Positions 39,450 to 47,936 of a stretch of DNA of 64,000 nucleotides are shown here, one piece after another. Where the stretch lies: NCBI GenBank assembly GCA_023091735.1, contig JALKBU010000002.1, positions 62,001 to 126,000 on the forward strand. The letters run 5' to 3'. Within the stretch, counting starts at the first letter, position 1. Each line of letters opens with the position of its first letter. The notes beneath the pieces were generated by a model that saw only the letters and a program-made list of their open reading frames with translations, was not told where the DNA came from and searched no databases. A program made the translations under genes and the position numbers. This stretch comes from Trichomonas tenax (Eukaryota > Parabasalia > Trichomonadida > Trichomonadidae).

Positions 39450-40460
39450 TTAATGCGAGAAGTTGAATAATTCTGCGAAGATTTCTTGAAGACTTCCGAA
39501 GCCGAATGGGTCCCATCTCTCAACAAAACCGAGGCCAAACATGGATGTTGCTAAAACCAATGCTGGATCGAAAGCGTAGAACATTAAAGCAACAGAAAGT
39601 AAGAAAATTTCAACTTCTAATGTTTCACGTGGATTTTTCCATAAGATTCTACGATCAAATGCTGTCTTGAAACGTTCAAAACTGCCAATAATCTTTCTAA
39701 AGCGCTTTCTAAGCTGTTGATCGAGTTCTTTCATCTTTTGCTTGAGATTCTTTGCATCTTTAGAGAAGAGCAACTTGATGCCTCTATTTAAGATGATTAA
39801 AAACAGTGTGGCGCATACAAATAAACCAAATGGCATTAAAATGAATAAAATGTTAAAGAATAATATAAATCCGATAACAGGAGCAAAGAAAAGTGTTTCG
39901 CTGCGCGAAATCATGTCATTAAATGCATCAATAGATTGACTGGATGCTCCTTGGAAGTGATACAACAATTTAACGGCATTTTCACTGACAGGTTGAATAG
40001 CCTGTGGTGGTTCATTGATGATATTGTCCTTAATTGTATGATATTCAGAGTAGAATTTGTTTACATCGCCGCATTCTCTAACACGACGCTGAATACCTAA
40101 CGCAAGCGCATCAAACTGTGTTTGTCCGATTTGCTGTGTCTCGAGAAGTTTTGCCAACAGCTCTGAGAACGTTGTTTGATGATCTGGATCAGGGAAAAAT
40201 ATACTTAATGTATTTTTAGGATCTTTTCCAATCATCTTTAAAGCATTGCAGTCATTCGTCTCCGTTTGAATGAAAGTATCGATATCCGCAATATTAATGA
40301 AATACGTGTTGACTTTATCGTAAGGAGTTTTAAGTAAGACCTTTTTGTTTGTTAAATAGAGAGTAGAAGGAAGAATAGTGATCTGGCTGTCTGTGCCGGA
40401 AACCAAATGGCACATATCATCCTGAAGTATGACAAATTCTTCAGGCGAAAGACCTTCCAT
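39450..40460 (-). CDS. GRAM-like domain membrane protein, 336 aa
   Basis: Residues about 8-115 have a GRAM/PH-like pattern: GTDSQITILPSTLYLTNKKVLLKTPYDKVNTYFINIADIDTF fits the lylTnkrliF...i.l.dI motif of GRAM domains. A helical stretch follows. Then come strongly hydrophobic segments: a re-entrant or double-spanning pair at about 192-230 and another at about 285-320, separated by a basic helix. No signal peptide. The layout recalls ER membrane-contact or reticulon-like proteins, in which the GRAM domain reads a lipid. Domain call moderate; exact role unknown. It shares a 244-bp promoter region with the divergent VPS9-like gene. Confidence 0.6.
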   Translation of the reverse strand: MEGLSPEEFVILQDDMCHLVSGTDSQITILPSTLYLTNKKVLLKTPYDKVNTYFINIADIDTFIQTETNDCNALKMIGKDPKNTLSIFFPDPDHQTTFSELLAKLLETQQIGQTQFDALALGIQRRVRECGDVNKFYSEYHTIKDNIINEPPQAIQPVSENAVKLLYHFQGASSQSIDAFNDMISRSETLFFAPVIGFILFFNILFILMPFGLFVCATLFLIILNRGIKLLFSKDAKNLKQKMKELDQQLRKRFRKIIGSFERFKTAFDRRILWKNPRETLEVEIFLLSVALMFYAFDPALVLATSMFGLGFVERWDPFGFGSLQEIFAELFNFSH

Positions 40461-40704
40461 TAATGTTTTTTTGTCAGATAAAAATACTATTCGACGAATA
40501 AATATATTTACACGCCAAATATTGAAAATCTTGACAAATTGAATGTTTACTTGACAAAAAAATTAAAGAGAAAAATAAGAGCGTTTACACGACAAAATAG
40601 AAAGATTTCAATTATTTACATGGCATTAATCAATATATGACATGTAAATTATTTATGTGTCATGAAATATTTATGTTGTATTATGTCACTTTTCAAAAAT
40701 ATAT
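40461..40704. promoter_or_regulatory. Divergent promoter region with ACATGT motifs and initiator
   Basis: The 244 bp between two divergent genes contain TTTACTTGACA, TTTACACGACA, TTTACATGGCA (40615-40625), TGACATGTAAA (40638-40648) and TTATGTGTCATG, then an initiator TCACTTTT at 40686-40693, whose A lies 17 nt before the ATG at 40705. It is the densest cluster of the motif next to a clean initiator in the window, and it may serve both genes. Confidence 0.55.
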
Positions 40705-42249
40705 ATGGATGAAGATTTTGATCCACTGAACATCTCAAAAGTCGAGATGTCAGCGACTAAAGAAATCCCTCCACCCAGCGTTCGCATTATTCCAAAAACA
40801 TCGGAGAAAGGAAATCTCTTTGAAGTTGTTGAAGAGAAAAAGAAACGAAAGAAATCGATGAAAGACATAAAAATAAATAAAAACGAACTCTTCGATAAAG
40901 CAAACACAAATGGTAATATTTTTGCAAATGATTTTACAATATTTAAACCGAAAATGAGATCTATCAAGTCAGCATCAAATATTTTAACGTTTGACAAAGA
41001 GGATTTTTCAGTTTACGTAGACAAAGAAAGTATTTCATCGAAATTTTTGAATCCAACAGATTATCTCAAATCAGCGCGAAATAAAATTTTAGAAAGCGAT
41101 ATTGATATAATGAGCAAAACAATCAAAGATCTAAAGATAGAGCTGAACTTACACGTAATCAAAAAGACAGAAATTCTCAAGAATCGCTCACTTTTGATTC
41201 AAGAAATGCACGATTTATTTAGACAAGGTGTAGAACAGAACCGTGAAAGAGCTGCAATACAGAGTATATATCAGAGAAAGAACTTAAGATTGCACTCAGA
41301 ACTTGCAGATTTGATGAAAACAAATATATCACGATGTTCTCAATATATGGACTGGATTAAGTCTCTCCCAAAAACATACCAACTTACTCCAACAGTTGAA
41401 ACAGAGAGATTCTTGAATTCACTTGTGAAAACAACAGATCGATGCCAGAGACTCGAAAAGCAGCTTCTTTATCTCGAAAAGCAGATAAAACCACTTACTC
41501 CAATAAAGCCTGGGTCTGGAGACTGGTATGAGAATACAATGCATCCACAATCAAATTCAGGAAAAATTATTCAACGCTTTGAAGATAAAATATCAGTCCT
41601 CAAGTATCCGGATGTTTTCACGATAGTTGATCATTTAACAGAAAACACAAACCTATTCTCTGATTACGAACATTTGTTGTTCGATATTGCTTGGTCCCAC
41701 GTGGAATATCCATTTGGAATTAACAAGCACGTTAGCCTTCCACACGTGAGAGAATACTTCCCATCGGCTCTTGCCAAAACTGATTTGCCTGAAGAGTTCG
41801 CACACACAACATTCAACAACTTGAACGGAATGGATTGGCCCTTTAAATCGGTCGTAGACATGATATTCAGCATGCTTATACTTACCAATCCATTTGACAT
41901 CGCAAGAGTTTTCTGGGATGTTATTCAGGAAACAGCAAAATGCATGAGTAAGATTTTAGTTGTCTACAAAGGCGTAAATCCAGAAGATGTTGAAATTGAT
42001 TTCGACTCTTTGTTCCCAATATTGCAGATCTGCATCTTAGCCTTCGGCGGTGATGAGTGGATGTCTGTTGCATTGTATACCATGTCGTTCAATGAATCAG
42101 TCAGCGATGATCCGCAGCTTCAATTTGCGATGACTTACCTTGAAGGCCTCGTCACGCAAATGATGGCACTTGACGTTCAGAAGCTGAAGGAAAAGACGGC
42201 TGAAATTAGAGATGAATTCCTTGATGAAGATCCTCTTGGCGTCGCGTGA
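40705..42249 (+). CDS. VPS9-like domain protein (candidate Rab5 GEF), 514 aa
   Basis: The N-terminal about 130 residues are charged and probably disordered, including a KKKRKKS run. A coiled coil spans about 130-270. The C-terminal 200 residues form a helical domain with a VPS9-like core: DFDSLFPILQICILAFGG (about residue 431) matches the D..lP.l.yvl motif with its conserved Asp and Pro, and the following FAMTYLEGLVTQM matches the Y.ltsleaA.. helix. VPS9 domains catalyse nucleotide exchange on Rab5-type GTPases on early endosomes. The catalytic Asp and Pro are present, but the Tyr/Thr part is weak, so I hold the call at moderate. The gene ends in TGA 59 nt from the convergent THADA gene. Confidence 0.55.
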   Translation: MDEDFDPLNISKVEMSATKEIPPPSVRIIPKTSEKGNLFEVVEEKKKRKKSMKDIKINKNELFDKANTNGNIFANDFTIFKPKMRSIKSASNILTFDKEDFSVYVDKESISSKFLNPTDYLKSARNKILESDIDIMSKTIKDLKIELNLHVIKKTEILKNRSLLIQEMHDLFRQGVEQNRERAAIQSIYQRKNLRLHSELADLMKTNISRCSQYMDWIKSLPKTYQLTPTVETERFLNSLVKTTDRCQRLEKQLLYLEKQIKPLTPIKPGSGDWYENTMHPQSNSGKIIQRFEDKISVLKYPDVFTIVDHLTENTNLFSDYEHLLFDIAWSHVEYPFGINKHVSLPHVREYFPSALAKTDLPEEFAHTTFNNLNGMDWPFKSVVDMIFSMLILTNPFDIARVFWDVIQETAKCMSKILVVYKGVNPEDVEIDFDSLFPILQICILAFGGDEWMSVALYTMSFNESVSDDPQLQFAMTYLEGLVTQMMALDVQKLKEKTAEIRDEFLDEDPLGVA

Positions 42250-42308
42250 ATTTCTTTTTTTATATGTTTAATAAAATTATACATTCTTTCATAAATAATT
42301 TTTATACT

Positions 42309-45300
42309 TTATTGAGAATTCGACAATGCGGATATAAGAGCATTCTTGAAACTCTCTCTGATATCTATCAACGAAGCAATCTGTCTAAACTCGAAGTTGA
42401 TCTGAATGCCGAGGAAAGTACAGATTTCTCTTGGATAGAAGAATTCATCAACCAAAACTGTTAATGGCTCTCCATGTGTGTCATAGCCTCTCTTTGCTTC
42501 AACAAGAGATGCCCACTTCATGCATGAATCAATAAGGCATTTTCTGTCAATCTTTGGCAATGAAGCTCTGAATGCAGAAACTTCTGCGATTTCCTTTTGG
42601 CATCCAGCAAACTTTGCTAATGCGGCAGATGCTGAAATTCTGACTGCTGGGATTTCATCAATTGATAATCTGAGCGCGCAGACAGCAAACTTTGGATTGA
42701 GATGGATGGCTCTTTCGATCATTCTTGCGATGGACATATGAACTGGTGTCATTGCTTCAGAGAGTGTGAATGAAAGCTCAACAAACTTATCTGTTAGATT
42801 GATGATCGACTCTGGTAAGTTCTTTGCGATCTTAAGAAGAGCGACTAAGTCAGCAAGAACGCCAGGACGTGTTTCTTCTTTAATCATTGATATTAATGAA
42901 TCAATGTTAAACTCAACATTTGATGGTAATTTCGGCACTGAATATGACATGCATGTGTTTTCAACAGCTGGACATGCTTTTTGGATGAGAACTAAGTCAA
43001 CAACCTTTTGTGGCATATCTTCTGGGCATTTGTTGTTTCTTAATGCGATTGCTGTCATCATTCTCTGCGAATATGTTTGAGATGACTTGTGGTGTATAGC
43101 AAGGCTTGCTTCGTTGAATACGAAGTTTGCTTCCTTGCAATCGAACTCAGGAATTGGAATGTGAAGTGCCTGAAGAACAATAATGATATCAGACCATATG
43201 AATGGAGGAACTTTGCGGAAATTAATTGTTGGGAACTCACCAGTGAAAACAAATCCATCATCCTGAACAATTTCACGCATCAAGTCAAACAATCCATGAA
43301 GGTAATTATATGAATTAATTACAAACTTCGATGGCTGATGTCTGAGTGCTGCAACAATTTCTCCAAATAACTCTGTTCTATCGATTTTAGCTGTGCACAT
43401 GTAAGCGGCTCTTGCGGCAGCTCTACGAAGTCTGCAGTCTCTATCACCAATGTGAGATAAAGCCAATGACTGCAATTCTTCATCTGTTGATGATCCTTCG
43501 AATTGAATCAAAACTGTCAATGAAACATAAACAGAGTGTTTGTTTGCCTTAAGGGAATCAACAAGAGACTTTCTGACAGTTGCTGTCTTTGCAAGGAATT
43601 GCTCTAATGTGAGATATTTGCTGCTCTGAGCACCAATTCTTGTGAGTTTCCTGATGACGGCAGAAAGGCATAAATTGCCTGCTGCGACAACTTCCCAGCC
43701 TCCAATCCTTCTCAAGACATTAAGAATTGCATCGAGAACAAATGGAACAATAGAGTCGGCATGAACAGATGTTGCTTTGTCGAGAAGAATACCTCTAACA
43801 ACATTAAGAGCGTTTGTTGCTTCAGTACCGTTTTCTGTTGTCTTAATCAAATTGAGTAATGCTTGAATAAGTGTCATGAAGTTGGATGAATTGTTAACTT
43901 GCATTACACCTCTTGCCTGAAGTCTGATGATTGTCATTGCCAAGAGAGGAAGAGCTGCACTTCTTCTCATATTCTCCATATCAAAACAACTGAGAGTGGA
44001 GATGATGCGTGATGTGAAGTTATCGCAGATTTCATTTAACTTGTTATCAGGAAGCAATCTCAGTAAATTCTCAAGAACTTCTCGGCCATTGCAAGCAACA
44101 CCGAGTTTTCTGGTGCGAACCAAGATGTCAAAAACTGAATGAATGCACTCGTTAATGCATTCTTGAGACATAACATGCTTCAAAACAGACAACGATTCAT
44201 TTAATTTCCTGAAAATCTCTGCTTGTTCTTCCCATGTTTGCTGCTGCTCAATGTTAGCGACACTCTGTTTGAATTTATTTTCGCTTGCTGGCAATCCTTC
44301 ACTAACTTTAAGATTTTCATTACCAATGAATTCTGTGGTTGCAAATAAAACTTTTTGAACCTTTTCATTCTGCAAGTTTCTGAAGAAATTGGAAACATTT
44401 TCAGACTTCTGCATTCTAGATTTAATAACATCTGAGACTTGCTTTGTGATTGAGTTATCGAATAATAATGATGCTAATGAAATAAGATGCTTTTCGTTTT
44501 CTAAATCAGGGAAATTGACAATAATCGCAGAATTGATTTCTAAAGCAAACTGTTTGTGATGAGTGATGAATGATGGAATCATATGATTGTCAAGAACATC
44601 GAGCATCTTGATCATTAATGGTTTGATGATTTCGTCAACTTTGAATCTTGATTTTCTTGCTCCGAAACCATCGATTAATGATTTCATTGTTGCCAAAATA
44701 TTTGATGAATGCTTTGGACTATCAACGAAAAGCAAATTCTCCAAATTATCAAATAACAATTTCGATTCTTCTTCATTCTGAGGCATTCCTGCAAGCATAT
44801 ACATGTCAAATGCATCAACTCTGAGATCCCAGTTCAAGCTTTGGAGTTCATTTTGAATCAATTCGAATAATTCTTTAGGTTCAAGAATCCATTTAGATTT
44901 AACAAGAGCTTTTGATGCTTCAAAGATCAGCCATGCACGTGAATGCATTTCATTCACAGACTTGAATGTGTCAAATGCGATCTTAATGAACTTTGGATTG
45001 ACATCTAATAATGGTTCGAAAAGTGGACGCAATGATGGCAAATCTTTATCAACTGGGCAATTTTTCATGTATATTACTGTTGAATCCAAGATGTTATGAC
45101 ACGATTCCTCGCTTTGAGCATATGATCTGATGCACTTTGTAACAAATGTTGCATCAGCGAGGTTCTGGGCAATCGAAATAAGTTGAGCTAGATCAAAATC
45201 TGTTGTGTTGAGATGTGGAAGAAGCTGTGGAAGTAAGAAAGCCTTTAATTTTGCTGTCCAATCCAGATGCTCGATTCTCTTCATTAATTTAGCACAAATC

Positions 45301-46277
45301 TGAGGTAAATCCTTCTTGTTTGTCTTGAATAAGCTGTTGAGCATTGATTTAACTGTTGATGACAATAAATGATTTGTCGAATCGATATCTCTGAACATTG
45401 AATCAATCAACAAATTCAAAAAGTCGTCATTAGTCGCTACAAACTTGATAATTTGGCTGAGAGCTGTCAAAGCGAATACTCTCTCAACTATATCATGGCT
45501 GTGAACAATGATTTCCTTGGATTGAGAATATGTTAAATCAATCGCTTTAGAATTAGTTCTGGCAAGAATTGAGATGAGTAAAACAAACATGTGGTGTGGG
45601 AGATTGTTTAAAATGAATTTTTTCAGCTCTGAGTCTTTATCAGTGAATAAAGTTTCGATAATTTCAGCTTCAAAAATTTTATTGAATGCTGCAGCTGTGC
45701 ATCTCAAAAATGTGAAAATAGCATCAAAAGCAACAACTTTTTGCATATTTTCCAATATATTTGTAACCATAAACGAATAAGTTGTTGATTTTTCGAATAA
45801 AACATCAGATTTTCCTGCGATTTCTATTGGATCTGTCGAATATGCGAAGAAAAATTCGATAAGTTTAAATGCATTCAGTTCCATTTCGAGTGGAATATTA
45901 TTGAAGTTTTTAATAAAATGTTCTACGAACTTAATTTCATTACCTTTGAAGAATGTTTCGTTATTGAACATCTCTATTGCATTTATTGAAGCTGAATAGT
46001 TCGGAGTTTCTGAATTCCAATAATTTTGTTCTATTCTTTCATTCATTTTCGATAAAAATAACATAGAAAGGTTCTCTTTGTCTAAGATTTTCTTGGCACG
46101 TGTAATAAAAACGAGTGTAACGTTTTTGCTCGATTTTGAAAATAATAAATCTGCGAATAAATCCAAAATGCCATCTTTATTTTCCTTCAATCCCTCCAAA
46201 AAGTAATCCTCGAACTGAGAAATGACTTTTATCGTTAAAGAAAAAGGATCGGCAATAAGATCACGAAGTTTTTCCAT
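42309..46277 (-). CDS. THADA/TRM732 homolog (DUF2428), tRNA Nm32 methylation cofactor, 1322 aa
   Basis: The protein is a HEAT/ARM-type solenoid along its full length. The DUF2428 signature lies at about residues 745-880: RRSAALPLLAMTII, then TNALNVVRGILLDKATS, then IVPFVLDAILNVLRRIGG, then WEVVAAGNLCLSAVIRKLTR, in the same order and spacing as THADA and yeast Trm732 (RRSAGLP..., HALNILRALFRD..., PYVADAL..., WAVRNSSTLLFSALINRIFG...). A further block, GDRDCRLRRAAARAAYMC, follows near 955. In yeast, Trm732 works with the methyltransferase Trm7 (FTSJ1) to 2'-O-methylate position 32 in several tRNAs, tRNA-Phe among them. Cytosolic by family. The ATG follows an initiator-like TCATTATT. Shorter than human THADA (about 1950) and near yeast (1420). 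Confidence 0.85.
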   Translation of the reverse strand: MEKLRDLIADPFSLTIKVISQFEDYFLEGLKENKDGILDLFADLLFSKSSKNVTLVFITRAKKILDKENLSMLFLSKMNERIEQNYWNSETPNYSASINAIEMFNNETFFKGNEIKFVEHFIKNFNNIPLEMELNAFKLIEFFFAYSTDPIEIAGKSDVLFEKSTTYSFMVTNILENMQKVVAFDAIFTFLRCTAAAFNKIFEAEIIETLFTDKDSELKKFILNNLPHHMFVLLISILARTNSKAIDLTYSQSKEIIVHSHDIVERVFALTALSQIIKFVATNDDFLNLLIDSMFRDIDSTNHLLSSTVKSMLNSLFKTNKKDLPQICAKLMKRIEHLDWTAKLKAFLLPQLLPHLNTTDFDLAQLISIAQNLADATFVTKCIRSYAQSEESCHNILDSTVIYMKNCPVDKDLPSLRPLFEPLLDVNPKFIKIAFDTFKSVNEMHSRAWLIFEASKALVKSKWILEPKELFELIQNELQSLNWDLRVDAFDMYMLAGMPQNEEESKLLFDNLENLLFVDSPKHSSNILATMKSLIDGFGARKSRFKVDEIIKPLMIKMLDVLDNHMIPSFITHHKQFALEINSAIIVNFPDLENEKHLISLASLLFDNSITKQVSDVIKSRMQKSENVSNFFRNLQNEKVQKVLFATTEFIGNENLKVSEGLPASENKFKQSVANIEQQQTWEEQAEIFRKLNESLSVLKHVMSQECINECIHSVFDILVRTRKLGVACNGREVLENLLRLLPDNKLNEICDNFTSRIISTLSCFDMENMRRSAALPLLAMTIIRLQARGVMQVNNSSNFMTLIQALLNLIKTTENGTEATNALNVVRGILLDKATSVHADSIVPFVLDAILNVLRRIGGWEVVAAGNLCLSAVIRKLTRIGAQSSKYLTLEQFLAKTATVRKSLVDSLKANKHSVYVSLTVLIQFEGSSTDEELQSLALSHIGDRDCRLRRAAARAAYMCTAKIDRTELFGEIVAALRHQPSKFVINSYNYLHGLFDLMREIVQDDGFVFTGEFPTINFRKVPPFIWSDIIIVLQALHIPIPEFDCKEANFVFNEASLAIHHKSSQTYSQRMMTAIALRNNKCPEDMPQKVVDLVLIQKACPAVENTCMSYSVPKLPSNVEFNIDSLISMIKEETRPGVLADLVALLKIAKNLPESIINLTDKFVELSFTLSEAMTPVHMSIARMIERAIHLNPKFAVCALRLSIDEIPAVRISASAALAKFAGCQKEIAEVSAFRASLPKIDRKCLIDSCMKWASLVEAKRGYDTHGEPLTVLVDEFFYPREICTFLGIQINFEFRQIASLIDIRESFKNALISALSNSQ

Positions 46278-46801
46278 AATAATGAAAGCACAAATTCATT
46301 TTATTGATGATTTATTATTTTCATTAAATTTAAACTAAAGTTGCATCATAAAAAATATGGACTTACTGAGAAATATTTTATCAAAATTAAAAAAAAATTG
46401 TTATCTGATGTTTTAAGCACAATAATTAGTCATAAATCAGTTATTATATTCTAATTTTAGTTTGTTAAGGCGTGATTTAGTTGGATATCAAAGCTCATTT
46501 TCAAGTTTTGGATTCAGCCTGCAATGTAGTTGTAATTTTTTAGCAATATTCATTAAGTTCATTTTTAAACAATAGAAATGGCCCATTTTCATAAATGATT
46601 TAGATTATAGAGATTCATCATGATTTTTCTCGAAATTTATAGTAAATGTTCATTTGGATCACAGAGATATGTACCTAAGTTTGGAGAATGTGTATTTCAA
46701 AATATAAAGACTTTGTTTAGTGGATTAAATTGAATGGAAAAATAATCGACGTCGACATATGTCATTTTATATTGACTCTTTCGTTTTTTTCTTTTTCCGA
46801 T
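46278..46801. other. Intergenic spacer upstream of THADA
   Basis: 524 bp, AT-rich. Immediately upstream of the start at 46277 the minus strand reads CTTTCATTATT, a possible initiator. No further feature seen. Confidence 0.45.
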
Positions 46802-47068
46802 GATTTCCGGATGTTTTAGATGTTTGGTTTCGATTACGGTAATTATTCCTTCGTAAACCAAGGTGCAGCAAAAGCTAAATATCAACCAATATGCATTCAA
46901 AATCGATGCTATTTTCCGTATCCTTGTGCGTCTAACACAGTTTGTACATCAATAAATATCTCTGTAAAAAGGGGAAAATATTTTTTTTTTTTTTTTTTTT
47001 TTGAGTTATTTGGTGCTCAAGGAGGATCATTTTCTGCAATAGCGATGGACATGCCTCCATTACATTGA
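46802..47068 (+). pseudogene. Glycine-rich (ALK-type) surface-protein fragment A
   Basis: From ATG 46820 the frame encodes FDYGNYSFVNQG..., a Cys-x4-Cys pair (CIQNRCYFPYPC), a second Cys, and ISVKRGKY, then a run of phenylalanines from a T22 tract, then ELFGAQGGSF. It stops after 82 codons. This matches the start of the trichomonad family whose Gly-rich domain resembles that of ALK/LTK receptors (elWGAqGG...GGkGGY...GGGATDiR). The rest of the domain is missing. Fragment B, 300 bp downstream, is a paralogous copy that continues further. A membrane-anchored surface protein would have been the ancestral product. Dead copy. Confidence 0.7.
46981..47002 (+). repeat. T22 homopolymer inside fragment A
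   Basis: Twenty-two consecutive T at 46981-47002, inside the reading frame of fragment A, where the intact family has a short GxY-[hydrophobic]-ELWGA segment. It may be a slippage expansion, or an assembly error. Confidence 0.9.
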
Positions 47069-47364
47069 TATCTAATAATATTAATAGTGATAATAAATGC
47101 AATTGTATTGCAACTTGTCAATGTAGAGCTAAATCGATGCTTTTTAGCTTAACATATTTCATTCATCCATTAATTTACATGGAATAAAATAATTTTTGTA
47201 ATAAGGTTATTCAAAAGTGTCAAATGACAATTTTTAAAAGGATTTGACTATCACTTTTTATTTTCATAAAATACTTCTTTACATCAGATTGTAAAGAAGC
47301 ATTAAATCTTAATTTGGAATTAAAAGATATATTCGTGAGACATTTATATGCAACGAAGCGTAGT

Positions 47365-47810
47365 ATAAATGACATATAGTTTTGATTATGGTGAATATAC
47401 ATTTGTTTCAGAAATATACGTTAAACAGGACTATAAACCAGTATGCACTCAGAAGAAATGCTATTTTTTCTATCCATGTACGTCTCAAGCATCATGTTCA
47501 CCTTTATCAATTTTAATTGCAAAAGGAAAATAATTTATTGAAGTATTTAGTGGACATGGCAGATTAAAACATACATCGGGTGGAATGAGTGGCTATGCTG
47601 CTGCAACTGTAACATTCTTCACTAATATATCGATATATTTATATATGGGAGCTATGGGAATTTTTGGAAAATCCTCTCAAACTTTCATTGGTGGTGGGTC
47701 GTCATCTTCATATGGATCTGGAGGTGGCGCAACAGATTTCAGAACAAGCTCGAGCTATTCAAGCTCGTGATTCATTATCGCTGGTGGGGGAGGAGGTGAA
47801 TTAACGGTCA
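47365..47810 (+). pseudogene. Glycine-rich (ALK-type) surface-protein fragment B
   Basis: It repeats the pattern of fragment A (FDYGEYTFVSE, CTQKKCYFFYPC), meets a TAA at about 47531 (after IAKGK), continues with FIEVFSGHG, GGMSGYAAATVTF, SIYLYMGAMG, then the diagnostic GGGSSSSYGSGGGATDFR, a TGA at 47768-47770, and FIIAGGGGGE. The GGGATDFR and IIAGGGGG blocks are strong matches to the ALK-type glycine-rich domain (PF12810-like). Two nonsense codons and a lost C-terminal part mark it as dead. The TGA is where the family usually has Arg (sRiIvAGGGGG). Fragments A and B are tandem copies 300 bp apart. Confidence 0.8.
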
Positions 47811-47936
47811 AATTATGCACCATATAGCTATATGGATTTTGACATTCATGCAGCTTCAAAAGACGATAATGAGAAAATAATGAAATATGGCATGAAAATT
47901 GATGAATCAAGGAAAGCTACTTTGAACTTTGCAGGA

